Source: JALZMG01 sp963739975 (GTDB lineage Bacteria; Actinomycetota; Acidimicrobiia; Acidimicrobiales; Ilumatobacteraceae). Taken from it: DNA of 64,000 nucleotides. The DNA lies in NCBI GenBank assembly GCA_963739975.1, contig CAVUCK010000025.1, forward strand, positions 310,001 through 374,000, written 5' to 3'. Position numbers and translations under genes: made by a program. The notes beneath the pieces were generated by a model. It saw only the letters and a list, made by a program, of their open reading frames with translations. It had not been told where the DNA came from and did not search any database. Shown piece by piece: positions 51,922 to 60,675 of this stretch; position 1 is the first letter of the stretch, and each line of letters begins with the position of its first letter.

Positions 51922-53133
51922 TCAGCGCTCGAGGATCACACCTCGACGGATGACGATGCGGTCGTGGGGGGCGAAGGCGATCGCCTCCCGCACGTTCGCC
52001 GCCGGCGCTGCGAGGAGGTCGGCCGGCTGACCCGGCGCCACGGTGGTCGGCGCCCGGCCGAGGGCGCGCCGGGCGCCGTCCGTCACCGACGTCCAAGCGT
52101 CCGGCGCCGACAGGTGGGCGCCGATCATCATCAACGCCGCGGTATCGAACGGATCGCCGCGTCCGAGGGGGTTGAACGGATCCTGCAGGTTGTCGGCGCC
52201 ACCGGCGACCACCGCCCCCGCCGCCCGCAGCGCGCCGACGGCCGTGATCCCGCGCGGCATCGCCTGGTCCTGGCCGCGCCCTTGGAGGATGAGGTTGGTC
52301 GCCGGCAGGGCGACGACGACGATCCCAGCAGCGGCGACCGCTTCGGCGATCTCGCGCTGGCGGCACGGTGACTTCATCCCGAGGCTGACGCAGTGGCTGG
52401 CCGTCACGGGGTGGGGGAACCCCGTGGAGACCACCAGCTCGGCCAGCTCCGACAGACCGTCGACGTCCTCCTCCAGGGTCTCGTCGGTGTGCAGGTCGAC
52501 CGGCCGATCGTGCTCGGCGGCGATCGCCAGCAACGCCTCCGTCGCCGGACGGGTACCGCCGGGGTCGAGGTGCGGGCAGCCGCCGACGACGTCGGCGCCC
52601 ATCGCCAACGCCTCGAGCAACAGCGCCCGCTGCTCGGCGCCGGCGGGGCCGGCCGTCGGCCAGCCGCACAGCGACACGATCTGCACGTCGATCACGTCGG
52701 CGACCCTCCGGCGCACCTCGATCAGCGCCTCGATGCTGCGCAGGCCGTGGTCGGTCGTGGTGTCGGCGTGCGAACGGACGGCGCTGTACCCGTTGCGGGC
52801 GAGCAGCCGGGCGGCCCGCTCGGCTCGCTCGATCGTCTCGGCGACCGACTGCATGGGGCGGTAGGCCACCATCCCGTCGATGGCACCGAACAGATCACCG
52901 GTGTCGTTCGTGACCAGCTCGGCGAGGAAGGCCTTGTCGAGGTGGGCGTGCGGCTCGGCGGCGGCCGGCGACAGCAGGTGCCCGGTGAGGTCCAGGTGTT
53001 CGTCGTGTTCGTCGGCGGCGCCCGACGGTGCGCCGCCGACGGCACCGACGGCGAGGATCACGCCGTCGCCGATGCGCACATCGGCCACGGTCCCGTCCAG
53101 CAGCGTCGCGCCGCTCAGCACCAGATCGCCCAT
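51922..53133 (-). CDS. Cytosine-deaminase-like metal-dependent amidohydrolase
   Basis: 403 residues. Metal and active-site motifs of the cytosine deaminase branch are visible: EPHAHLDKAFL, VDLHTDETLEEDVDGL, TASHCVSLGM and the late Asp in GGADNLQDPFNPLGRGD. It deaminates or hydrolyses a cyclic amidine/amide such as cytosine or an N-substituted triazine. ATG 53133 has TACCTT 6 bases upstream. Its neighbourhood (purine hydroxylase, M20 amidase) suggests nucleobase breakdown. Confidence 0.85.
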   Translation of the reverse strand: MGDLVLSGATLLDGTVADVRIGDGVILAVGAVGGAPSGAADEHDEHLDLTGHLLSPAAAEPHAHLDKAFLAELVTNDTGDLFGAIDGMVAYRPMQSVAETIERAERAARLLARNGYSAVRSHADTTTDHGLRSIEALIEVRRRVADVIDVQIVSLCGWPTAGPAGAEQRALLLEALAMGADVVGGCPHLDPGGTRPATEALLAIAAEHDRPVDLHTDETLEEDVDGLSELAELVVSTGFPHPVTASHCVSLGMKSPCRQREIAEAVAAAGIVVVALPATNLILQGRGQDQAMPRGITAVGALRAAGAVVAGGADNLQDPFNPLGRGDPFDTAALMMIGAHLSAPDAWTSVTDGARRALGRAPTTVAPGQPADLLAAPAANVREAIAFAPHDRIVIRRGVILER

Positions 53134-53139
53134 TCCGAG

Positions 53140-53145
53140 AAGGTA
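53140..53145 (-). promoter_or_regulatory. -10 box (TACCTT), leaderless amidohydrolase
   Basis: It lies 6 bases before ATG 53133; divergent from the LLM promoter 34 bases away. Confidence 0.5.
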
Positions 53146-53178
53146 GACGGGCCGGGCGCACGGCCATCGTGCGCGTCG

Positions 53179-53184
53179 TAGCCT
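53179..53184 (+). promoter_or_regulatory. -10 box (TAGCCT), leaderless LLM oxidoreductase
   Basis: It lies 6 bases before ATG 53191. Confidence 0.5.
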
Positions 53185-53190
53185 GCTCCC

Positions 53191-54358
53191 ATGACGCTGC
53201 AGCTGGGTGCTTTCTTCTTCGGCGGTGTCGAGCTGGACGACGCCGGCGCCGGTCCGCCGGCACCGACCGATCGGCGCTCCAGCAACGAGCAGGTGTGGAA
53301 GGCGACGACGGACTACGTGTCGTCGGCCCAGGAGGCCGAGCGTCTTGGTTACGACTCGTTCTGGACCACCGAGCACCACTTCCAGTACGAGGGCTACGAG
53401 GTCATCCCGAACGGCATCCAGATCTCCACGTGGATCGCCGCCCATACCGAGCGCCTGCGCCTTGGCACGATGTTCAACGTCGTCCCGCAGTGGAACCCGA
53501 TGCGCCTGGCCGAGGACTTCTCGACACTGCACAACCTGTCGGGCGGCCGGGGGATCCTCGGCGTCGGGCGCGGCACCGTGCCGCGCGAGGTGCTCCACCT
53601 CAACGACAAGGGCGTGTCGATCGGTTCGCACGACAACCCCGAGCAGGCGGCCGACGACGATCGCAACCGCCGGGTGTTCGAGGAGTCGATGGAGATCGTC
53701 CGCCGCGCCCTGTCACAGGAGACGTTCGAGTTCCAGGGCGAGTTCTTCCAGATCCCCGTGCCGGGCATCCCCGACCGCGGCACCACGGTGCAGTCACTGT
53801 CACTCGTGCCACGCCCGCTGTACCCGTACGAGATCTGGCAGGCGGTGACCAGCCCGCCGACGCTCGAACAGGTCCCCGTGCACGGGCACGGCGCCGTGTT
53901 CTGGAACCAGCACTTCAAGTTCATCCAGCGGTTCTGGGACACCTACGGCGACCGCTACGCGTCGGTCCACGGCGTCGAGCTGGAGCCCCACGACAAGCGC
54001 ATGCTCGTCATCTCCGTGCGCGTCGAGGACACCTACGAGAAGGCGGTGGAGACGGCCACCCCCGGCCACGACGAGTTCTGGAAGTTCCTCGGGCCGTACG
54101 GTTGGAGCCGCGGGTACATGGGCGCCGACGGCAAGCCGGCGCCAGCCCGGGCTGATCCCGACGCTGCAGGAGTCGATCGACAACAAGACGATCCTCGTCG
54201 GCACGCCGCAGGACGTGGCCGAGGGCGTCGCCTTCTACCGCGACCTGCTCGGCCTGCGGCACCTCACCATCTTCCCCCACCTGCTCGGCGATCCGTACAA
54301 GAAGGCCGACGAGCAGATGGCGCGCTTCATGGAAGAGGTCGTCCCCCTGGTGGGCTGA
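53191..54358 (+). CDS. Luciferase-like (LLM) flavin-dependent oxidoreductase (one frameshift)
   Basis: TIM-barrel monooxygenase family using reduced FMN or F420. AERLGYDSFWTTEHHF, TERLRLGTMFNVVPQWNP, AEDFSTLHNLSGGRGILGVGRG and LVPRPLYPYEIWQAVTSP are typical. The frame breaks near 54140, after GADGKPAP, where an extra base in a G/C run intervenes; the C-terminus (LIPTLQESIDNKTILVGTPQDVAE...) continues in another frame to the stop at 54358. Joined length is about 388 residues. The 3' end overlaps the opposite TMEM175 gene by 32 bases. Confidence 0.83.
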
Positions 54359-54959
54359 CGGCGACGCGGCGGCGGTGCCGCCAGCGCTCGATCGGGGCGG
54401 TCAGCACGGTGATGGCCATGGCGCCCATCCCGAGGCCGGGGATGGTGACGGCGAGGACCAGCGCCAAGGACATCATCAGCGTGATCGTGAGGCCCTCGAT
54501 CGCTCGCGGCGGATCGTCGCGATCGGCGTGGATCTCGGGCGCGATCTGCATCGTGTACACGAGGAGCATGAGGCTGGCACTGACCACCACCAGCGCGCCG
54601 ATGTAGACGGCGTAGACGAGCTTGTCGTTGTCGTCGTTGGTGCCGGCGAGCTGCGTCGGCAGGGGGAGGAACACGATCGTCAGCAGCCACAGCATGTTGG
54701 CGACGATCATCGGGGTCGTGTACCCGGTGACCCGCTCGAAGACCTGGTGGTGGACGAACCAGAACCGGGCGATCACGACGAAGCTGAGGACGAAGGCGAG
54801 CAGCGAACCGGCCTCGTCGGAGAACGTCTGTCGGATGTCGCGTCCGGCGCCATCGGCGAACTGGTCGACGACGGGGAGGATGAGCAGCGAGATGGCGATG
54901 GCCACGACGGCATCGCTGAAGAAGATGATCCGGTCGAAGCCGCGCTCGCTCTTCGTCAC
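54327..54959 (-). CDS. TMEM175-family (DUF1211) potassium channel-like membrane protein
   Basis: 210 residues with six hydrophobic helices. The first helix has RIIFFSDAVVAIAISLLIL, the R-x3-FSD motif of bacterial TMEM175 channels, and FVVIARFWFVHHQVF follows in the second/third helix. Bacterial members are tetrameric K+ channels. GTG 54959 overlaps the stop of the nei-like gene (GTGA), so both belong to the ggt-nei transcript. The 3' end overlaps the convergent LLM gene. Confidence 0.85.
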   Translation of the reverse strand: MTKSERGFDRIIFFSDAVVAIAISLLILPVVDQFADGAGRDIRQTFSDEAGSLLAFVLSFVVIARFWFVHHQVFERVTGYTTPMIVANMLWLLTIVFLPLPTQLAGTNDDNDKLVYAVYIGALVVVSASLMLLVYTMQIAPEIHADRDDPPRAIEGLTITLMMSLALVLAVTIPGLGMGAMAITVLTAPIERWRHRRRVAVSPPGGRPLP

Positions 54960-55741
54960 GCCTGACACGTCGGACACCAGTACAACTTGCGCGCCGCCAG
55001 CAGCTGCATTCTGATCGGCGTCCCGTCGATCCGGCAGGGCAGCCCGTGGCGGCGGTAGACGTAGTGGGCGTCCTCCCGGCGCACCGGGCTGCGCCGGCGC
55101 GATCGATCCTCGGGCTCGGTGGTGATGATCCGTCCCGACCGCACACCAGCGCGCATCAGCGACACGAGGTCCGGCCACATCGGTCCCCAGGTGGCGGCAT
55201 CGATCTCGCGGCCGCGCTGGTAGGGGTCGAGGCGGTGGCGGAACAGCAGCTCGGCGCGGTACACGTTGCCGATGCCCGCCACCACCTGCTGGTCCATCAG
55301 CAGGCCGGCCAGCGGGGCCCGGCTGCGGCGGATCCGCTCGAACGCGCGATCGCCATCCGAGCCGGGGCGCAACGGGTCGGGGCCGAGCCGGGCGACGATG
55401 GCGTCGACCTCCGAGGGCGAGATGACCTCGCACGCCGTCGGCCCGCGCAGGTCCGTCCAGCCTGACTCGGCCACCCAGCGCATCCGGAGGGCGCCGCGCA
55501 CCGGAGGCGGCTCGTCGGTCCCCGAGGCGAACTTGCCGTAGAGGCCGAGGTGGACGTGGACGATGCGGTCCCCGAAGGCGGCGAAGAGGTGCTTGCCGTA
55601 GGCGGTCACGTCGTCGAGCACGCGACCGTCGACGAGGTCGGCGGCGAACCGACCCTGGGGGCTGGTGACGGTGATCTCCCGGCCGGCGAACTGGCGCCGC
55701 TGGTCGCCGGCCAACCGGTGCAGCGTGTGACCTTCCGGCAC
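54956..55741 (-). CDS. Fpg/Nei-family DNA glycosylase
   Basis: 261 residues. After removal of the initiator the protein begins Pro-Glu-Gly-His (PEGHTLHRLA), the catalytic Pro and Glu of Nei. GLYGKFASG, GIGNVYRAELLF (helix-two-turn-helix) and the C-terminal zinc-finger end YWCPTCQ are present. The first zinc pair normally reads PCRRCG; here it is PCRIDG, so one Cys is replaced by Asp. Asp can bind zinc, so activity may persist. GTG 55741 lies 2 bases after the ggt stop. It removes oxidised pyrimidines. Confidence 0.87.
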   Translation of the reverse strand: MPEGHTLHRLAGDQRRQFAGREITVTSPQGRFAADLVDGRVLDDVTAYGKHLFAAFGDRIVHVHLGLYGKFASGTDEPPPVRGALRMRWVAESGWTDLRGPTACEVISPSEVDAIVARLGPDPLRPGSDGDRAFERIRRSRAPLAGLLMDQQVVAGIGNVYRAELLFRHRLDPYQRGREIDAATWGPMWPDLVSLMRAGVRSGRIITTEPEDRSRRRSPVRREDAHYVYRRHGLPCRIDGTPIRMQLLAARKLYWCPTCQA

Positions 55742-55743
55742 GT

Positions 55744-57321
55744 CTACTGACCGGCGGCGCTGCCGATGCGGGCGCGCGGGTCGGCGGCGGCGGCGAACGT
55801 GCCGCTGGGATCGACGGTGATGACGTGGGCGTGACCGAACCCGGAGTCGAACGCCGGTCCGTCGAGCACGGCGTGGCCGCGGGCGGCCAGGCCGTCGCGC
55901 CACGTCGACGATGCGTGGCCCTCGACGACCACGGCCGGCGGGCGGTCGCCGGTCCAGGTGTCGAAACCGGTCGCCGGTCCACGCAGCAACCATCGACCGG
56001 CACCGACCGCCGCCGCCGGCGAATCGGACCGGCCGAACAGGCGGGCGATCAGCTGCAGGAGGATCTGCGGCTGCCCGTCGCCGCCCATCGAGCCGAACAC
56101 GGCGACCAGCTCGCCGTCGCGCGTGGCCAACGCCGGGCACAGCGTGTGCGGCGGGCGTCGTCCCGGGCCGTACTCGGCCGGGTGACCTGCCTGCAGGTTG
56201 AACCCGAGGCCTCGGTTGTGCAGGTTGATGCCCGTCGTCGGCTCGACCAGCCCGCTGCCGAAGCCGGAGGCGTTCGACTGGATCAGGCTGACCGCCATGC
56301 CCGTGTCGTCGGCCGTGCAGAGGTAGGTCGTGTCGCCGGCGGTCGCGAGTGACGTTCGACCGCTGGCCCGTCGCGGGTCGACCAGACCGGCTCGGGCGGC
56401 GACGGTCTCGACCAGCACGTCCCCGTCTGCGCCCTCGTGGAGCAGCTCGGGGCGGTCGAACCCGGCCGCCGTGGCCACCTCGACCAGCAGGTGGGCCCAC
56501 TGCGGATCGTCGGGGTCGTCGGGAAGCCCGATCTCCTCGGCCAGCCGGGCGGCGCCGAGCGCCAGGTAGCCCTGCGAGTTCGGGCCGATCGTCGTCAGCT
56601 CGAGGCCGAACGCGGTGGTGGTCAGCGGAGCGACCCAGTCGGCCTGCACCCGCGCCAGGTCGTCGGCGGTGAACTCGCCGCCGCCGAGCTCGAGCAGCCC
56701 TTCGCCGAACGCTCCCTCGTAGAACGCAGCGCGGCCGCCGGCGACGATGGCCTGCAGGGCGAGCGCCACGCCGGGACGGGTGACCGGCGCGCCGGGGCGG
56801 GTGGCCTGCGCGGCCAGCTCGGCCAGGTTGCGCCGGGCGTCCTGGTCGGCGAGGAGCAGCGACCCGACGAGCAGCGGGCTGGCCGGGAAACCGGAGGCGG
56901 AGAGCCGGATCGCCGGGCCCAGCACCTCGGCCAGCTCCAGCACCCCGAAGCGGTGGTGCAGCGCCATCCAGCCGTCGACGCATCCCGGGACGGTGACCGT
57001 GCGCACGTCGTGGCGCATCGGCATCGCCGAGTGACCGGCGGCCCGCAATGCGTCGGGATCGGCGCCGCTTCCGGCCCGCCCGGTGGCGTTGAGCGCGTGG
57101 ACCTCGCCGTCGGCGGAACGGACCAGGGCGAAGAGGTCGCCACCCATCCCGCACAGGTGCGGTCCGGTCACGGCGATGGCTGCGTTGGCCGCGACGGCGG
57201 CGTCGACGGCGTTGCCTCCGAGCGCGAACGCTGTCATGGCGGCCTGGGTGGCCAGCTGGTCGGCCGTCGCGGCGACCGCCCGCATCGAGCGCACGGAGCT
57301 GACAGGTGCGCCGCCGGTCAC
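55744..57321 (-). CDS. ggt: Gamma-glutamyltransferase-family protein
   Basis: 525 residues, N-terminal nucleophile hydrolase. The processing site is the Thr pair in GDTTYLCTADDTGMAVSLIQSN, giving a large N-terminal and a small C-terminal chain; other blocks are GGNAVDAAVAANAAIAV, GMGGDLFALV and GFNLQAGHPAEYGPGRRP. There is no signal peptide, so it is likely cytoplasmic, unlike secreted glutathione-degrading GGTs. It may act on gamma-glutamyl compounds or related amides. The GTG start has TAGGGT 8 bases upstream. Confidence 0.87.
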   Translation of the reverse strand: MTGGAPVSSVRSMRAVAATADQLATQAAMTAFALGGNAVDAAVAANAAIAVTGPHLCGMGGDLFALVRSADGEVHALNATGRAGSGADPDALRAAGHSAMPMRHDVRTVTVPGCVDGWMALHHRFGVLELAEVLGPAIRLSASGFPASPLLVGSLLLADQDARRNLAELAAQATRPGAPVTRPGVALALQAIVAGGRAAFYEGAFGEGLLELGGGEFTADDLARVQADWVAPLTTTAFGLELTTIGPNSQGYLALGAARLAEEIGLPDDPDDPQWAHLLVEVATAAGFDRPELLHEGADGDVLVETVAARAGLVDPRRASGRTSLATAGDTTYLCTADDTGMAVSLIQSNASGFGSGLVEPTTGINLHNRGLGFNLQAGHPAEYGPGRRPPHTLCPALATRDGELVAVFGSMGGDGQPQILLQLIARLFGRSDSPAAAVGAGRWLLRGPATGFDTWTGDRPPAVVVEGHASSTWRDGLAARGHAVLDGPAFDSGFGHAHVITVDPSGTFAAAADPRARIGSAAGQ

Positions 57322-57329
57322 GACCCCCG

Positions 57330-57335
57330 ACCCTA
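57330..57335 (-). promoter_or_regulatory. -10 box (TAGGGT), leaderless ggt operon
   Basis: It lies 8 bases before GTG 57321; drives ggt, nei-like and TMEM175 genes. Confidence 0.5.
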
Positions 57336-57347
57336 CTGACGCCCACC

Positions 57348-57431
57348 CATCCGAGTGTTTCGGCGCATCCGAGTGTTTGGCGCATGGCATACCAGCGCCA
57401 AACACTCGGGTGCTGGGAAACACTCGGATGG
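57348..57431. repeat. Nested palindromic repeat (CATCCGAGTGTTT family)
   Basis: The inner stem 57366-57383 / 57395-57412 has one mismatch in 18; the outer stem pairs 57348-57362 with 57417-57431. The downstream edge runs into GGTTCGTACGCT, as at 43365. It lies between divergent genes, in the upstream promoter region of the membrane-protein gene. Confidence 0.78.
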
Positions 57432-57437
57432 GGTTCG

Positions 57438-57443
57438 TACGCT
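57438..57443 (+). promoter_or_regulatory. -10 box (TACGCT), leaderless membrane protein gene
   Basis: It lies 10 bases before ATG 57454. Confidence 0.45.
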
Positions 57444-57453
57444 GCCGGCCGAC

Positions 57454-57918
57454 ATGCCTGGGCCAGTCGTCACGCGAGGCAGGGCGGTGGCGGTGATGGC
57501 GGGCGGGGCGGTCGTCGTGATCGTCGGGTCGCTGCTGCCGTGGCTGCGCACCGGCGGCCGGCGGCGCCACAGCTACGACCTGTTCGAGCTGGTGGAGCGG
57601 CTCGGGTTCGCGCCGGGGAGCGTCGCCGCAGCGGCGCTGCGCTGGTGGCCGATGGTGCCGCTGCTCGCGGTCGGCGCCGTCGTCGCCGCCTGGTGGGGCT
57701 GGCCGCGCGTCGGGGGGTTCCTCGGCGTCGGCGCGGCGATCTACGCCGGGGGGACGGCGCTGGTCGTGATGCTGGCCCCGTCCGGGCGCTCGATCGACCC
57801 GCTGTTCGGCGCCGTGACCACGTTCGCTGGCGGCCTGGTGCTGCTCGTCGGTGCGGTGGCGGCGCTCGTGGTCGGCTTCCGCGCCCCGATCAGGTGGCGA
57901 CCCCAAGCGCCGCCTTGA
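57454..57918 (+). CDS. Small four-helix membrane protein, unknown function
   Basis: 154 residues with four hydrophobic helices (VAVMAGGAVVVIVGSLLPWL; MVPLLAVGAVVAAWWGW; FLGVGAAIYAGGTALVVML; FAGGLVLLVGAVAALVVGF). The SLLPWLRTG after helix one and the overall plan are common in uncharacterised actinobacterial membrane proteins. No catalytic motif. The promoter carries the same palindrome as the molybdoenzyme operon. The last 29 bases overlap the convergent ACT gene. Confidence 0.7.
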   Translation: MPGPVVTRGRAVAVMAGGAVVVIVGSLLPWLRTGGRRRHSYDLFELVERLGFAPGSVAAAALRWWPMVPLLAVGAVVAAWWGWPRVGGFLGVGAAIYAGGTALVVMLAPSGRSIDPLFGAVTTFAGGLVLLVGAVAALVVGFRAPIRWRPQAPP

Positions 57919-58271
57919 GCCCGTCGAGGTCGGCGGCCCCGAACACGACCCGGTTGCGCGTCGCCACGTAGACGAGGTCGAGGTCGACCCCGGCGTCGGC
58001 CACGTCGCGGGTCAGGTCGGCCAGCACGCCCGGCCGGTCGTCGACCTCGACGACGACCACCTCGCGCTCGCGCGTCACGCCCAGCTGGGTGACGGACAGG
58101 GCGTGACGAACCGCGTCGGCGTGCGGCACGAGGATGTGCAGCTCTGCGGTCGTCGCCGCGCCGACGCACGTCGCCGCGGCGATGTTCACGCCGGCGTCGC
58201 TGATCGCTCGCGCCACGTCGGGCCAGTGCCCCAGGCTCGTTGTCGATCTCGATCACCAGGTCCTTGGGCAT
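57890..58271 (-). CDS. Tandem ACT-domain protein (one frameshift)
   Basis: About 126 residues when joined. The start MPKDLVIEIDNEPG and the rest (ARAISDAGVNIAAATC...) lie in different frames; the break is near 58225 within the first ACT domain. The second ACT domain is clear: VVVVEVDDRPGVLADLTRDVADAGVDLDLVYVAT. ACT pairs bind amino acids or related ligands and regulate enzymes. Stand-alone two-ACT proteins of this size are of unknown partner. Overlaps the opposite membrane-protein gene by 29 bases. Confidence 0.75.
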
Positions 58272-58332
58272 CGGCGGCGCCTCCTCGTCGTGTGCATCCT
58301 CCTGCCCATCGGCGGGCGACCGCAAGCCGGGT

Positions 58333-59098
58333 TCAGGGTCGGTCGTGCCACTGACCACGATCGAGCAGGACCTCGCGCAGCACGGCTGGCCGGTCGGTCA
58401 TGATGCCGTCGACGCCGAGATCGAGCAGGCGGCGCATCTCGGCGGCGTCGTCGATCGTCCAGACGTGCACGTCGAGTGCCTTGGAGTGGGCGCGCCGTAC
58501 GAACCGCTCGGTCGTGATGGGCACGATCCAGTGCCGCACCGGGACCTGGATGGCCAACGGGCCGGGACAGGGAAGTCGCAAGAGGTGGAGCGCGGTGTCC
58601 AACGTCCCGCAGCTCGTGCACAGCCCAGGCCCGAGGCGGCGGCGGGCCCGCCGCAAGCGGCCGCTGCTGAACGAGCCGATCATGACGCGGTCGATCACAC
58701 CCAGGCGTTCCACGAGGGTCGCCAGTGGCTCGAGCGCGGCCTCTTCCTTGCAGTCGATGTTGAAGCGCGCGGTTGGCCACGCGTCGAGCAGCTCTTCGAG
58801 GCGCGGGATCGGCTCGCGCCCGTCGACGCGCGCCGACGCCACCTCCCGCCAGGGGAGCTGCGAGATGATGTCCCGGCCGCCCGCACGTCCGCTGCAGGTC
58901 GTCGTCGTGGAAGGCGACCAGCACGCCGTCGGCCGTGACGTGGGCGTCGGTCTCGAGGTACGTGAAGCCGATGTCGATGGCGTTCTGGAAGGCCGGCATC
59001 GTGTTCTCCGGCGCCTCGCTGGCCCCGCCGCGGTGGGCGAAGGCGATCGGGCCCGGCCAATCGAGGAACGGGTGTCGCGGCCCGTGGGTGCCCGCCAC
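58333..59098 (-). CDS. Glycerophosphodiester phosphodiesterase family protein (one frameshift)
   Basis: GDPD TIM barrel, about 255 residues. IAFAHRGGASEAPENTMPAF holds the first catalytic His and Glu; YLETDAHVTADGVLVAFHDDDL holds the metal Glu-x-Asp and second His. The frame breaks near 58880 and continues with WREVASARVDGREPIPRLEELLDAW, FNIDCKE and VHVWTIDDAAEMRRLLDLGVDGIMTDRP. It splits glycerophosphodiesters to glycerol-3-phosphate and alcohol, in the cytoplasm (no signal). A CATACT box is 7 bases before GTG 59098. Confidence 0.83.
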
Positions 59099-59105
59099 GA
59101 CCAGC

Positions 59106-59111
59106 AGTATG
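59106..59111 (-). promoter_or_regulatory. -10 box (CATACT), GDPD gene
   Basis: It lies 7 bases before GTG 59098; first T of the consensus replaced by C. Confidence 0.35.
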
Positions 59112-59179
59112 GCCTCAGGCGTTCCCCGGCCACACCACCTGCAGCCTGCGCATCTCGGTCGCTCCACGCGGACAACATC

Positions 59180-60604
59180 ATGAGGGTCACGTCGCTGCCG
59201 CTGGCCGGCGAGCGGTTCACGGGCGAGGAGTCCGCCGCGGTCGCCTCGCCGTACGACGGCCACGAGATCGGCCGGGTGCCGGTGTGCAGTCCCGACGACG
59301 TCGACCGGGCCGTGCAGACCGCCAAGCGGGCGCTGGCCGACGGACCGCTGCCGGCGTGGAAGCGAGCCGACGTGCTCGACACGGCGGCGGTGCTGCTGAC
59401 CGAGCGGCGGGACCACTTCGCCCGGATCATCGCCGAGGAGGCGGCCAAACCGCTGAAGACGGCGCGCGCCGAGGCCGAACGGGCCGTCGGCACCATGCGC
59501 TTCGCCGCCGCCGAGGCCCGCACGCTCGGCGGCGACGTCGTGCCACTCGATGCGCTCGCCGCCGGTGAGGGGAAGGTCGGGTTCACGATGCGCGTCCCGA
59601 TCGGCGTCGTCGGCGCGATCAGCCCGTTCAACTTCCCGCTCAACCTCGTCGCCCACAAGGTCGCGCCGGCCATCGCCGCCGGCTGCCCGGTGGTCCTCAA
59701 GCCGGCCAGCCAGACCCCGTTCAGCGCCATCGCACTGGCCGACCTGCTGATCGACGACTGCGGGTTGCCGGCCGAGTGGCTGAACGTCGTCACCGGCGGC
59801 GGCTCGACGGTCGGCAACGCCATCGTCGACCATCCCGACATCGCCATGATCACCTTCACCGGGTCACCGGACGTCGGGTGGGGGATCAGGGGGCGGGCGG
59901 CGCGCAAGAAGGTCGGCCTGGAGCTCGGCAACAACGCGCCGATCATCATCGAGGCCGACAGCGACTGGGCCGGCGCGGCGGCGAAGATCAAGGTCGCCGG
60001 GTTCTCCCATGCCGGGCAGAGCTGCATCTCGACGCAGCGGATCCTCGTCGAGCGCTCGATCCACGACGAGTTCGTCGACCGCCTGGTGAAGGAGGTGTCG
60101 GCGTTGGTCGTCGGCGATCCACTGGACGAGGCGACGGACGTGTCGGCGTTGATCTCGGCGGGGGAGCGCGACCGGGTCAAGGAATGGGTCGACGAGGCCG
60201 CCGCGCAGGGCGCCGAGGTTGCGACCGGCGGTGAGGTCGACGACCGCGGCATGATCGTGCCGACGGTGCTGACCGGCGTCACGCCGGAGATGAAGGTCTG
60301 TTCGCAGGAGGTGTTCGGCCCGGTCGTGGCCGTGGCGGCGTACGACGAGCTGGACGAGGCGTTGCGGTTGGCCAACGACACGCGCTACGGGCTGCAGGCG
60401 GCGATCTACACGAACAACCTGGCCCACGCGATGGAGGCGTTCCAGACCCTCGACTTCGGCGGCGTGCTGGTCAACGAGGTGCCCACGTGGCGCGCCGATC
60501 AGCAGCCGTACGGCGGCGTGCGCGACAGCGGCAACACCCGCGAGGGCCCGCACTACGCCGTGCGCGAGATGACCGAGCTGCGCATGGTCGTCCTGTCCCC
60601 ATAA
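59180..60604 (+). CDS. Aldehyde dehydrogenase (NAD(P)+-dependent)
   Basis: 474 residues. GVVGAISPFNFPLNLVAHKVAPA and GGSTVGNAIVDHPDIAMITFTGSPDVG line the cofactor site; the catalytic Glu lies in GLELGNNAP and the nucleophilic Cys in SHAGQSCISTQR (near residue 282). LDFGGVLVNEVPTWRADQQPYGG fits the succinate-semialdehyde/lactaldehyde dehydrogenase group. Oxidises an aldehyde to an acid; substrate unknown. No TAnnnT box at leaderless distance is seen; the gap before it is 81 bases from the divergent GDPD gene. Confidence 0.9.
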   Translation: MRVTSLPLAGERFTGEESAAVASPYDGHEIGRVPVCSPDDVDRAVQTAKRALADGPLPAWKRADVLDTAAVLLTERRDHFARIIAEEAAKPLKTARAEAERAVGTMRFAAAEARTLGGDVVPLDALAAGEGKVGFTMRVPIGVVGAISPFNFPLNLVAHKVAPAIAAGCPVVLKPASQTPFSAIALADLLIDDCGLPAEWLNVVTGGGSTVGNAIVDHPDIAMITFTGSPDVGWGIRGRAARKKVGLELGNNAPIIIEADSDWAGAAAKIKVAGFSHAGQSCISTQRILVERSIHDEFVDRLVKEVSALVVGDPLDEATDVSALISAGERDRVKEWVDEAAAQGAEVATGGEVDDRGMIVPTVLTGVTPEMKVCSQEVFGPVVAVAAYDELDEALRLANDTRYGLQAAIYTNNLAHAMEAFQTLDFGGVLVNEVPTWRADQQPYGGVRDSGNTREGPHYAVREMTELRMVVLSP

Positions 60605-60675
60605 TCCGCTTCTGACGAAGATCCGGTACGGGAATCCATACCGATCGCGCCGCGAAGCGTCTGGCATCGTTGGAG

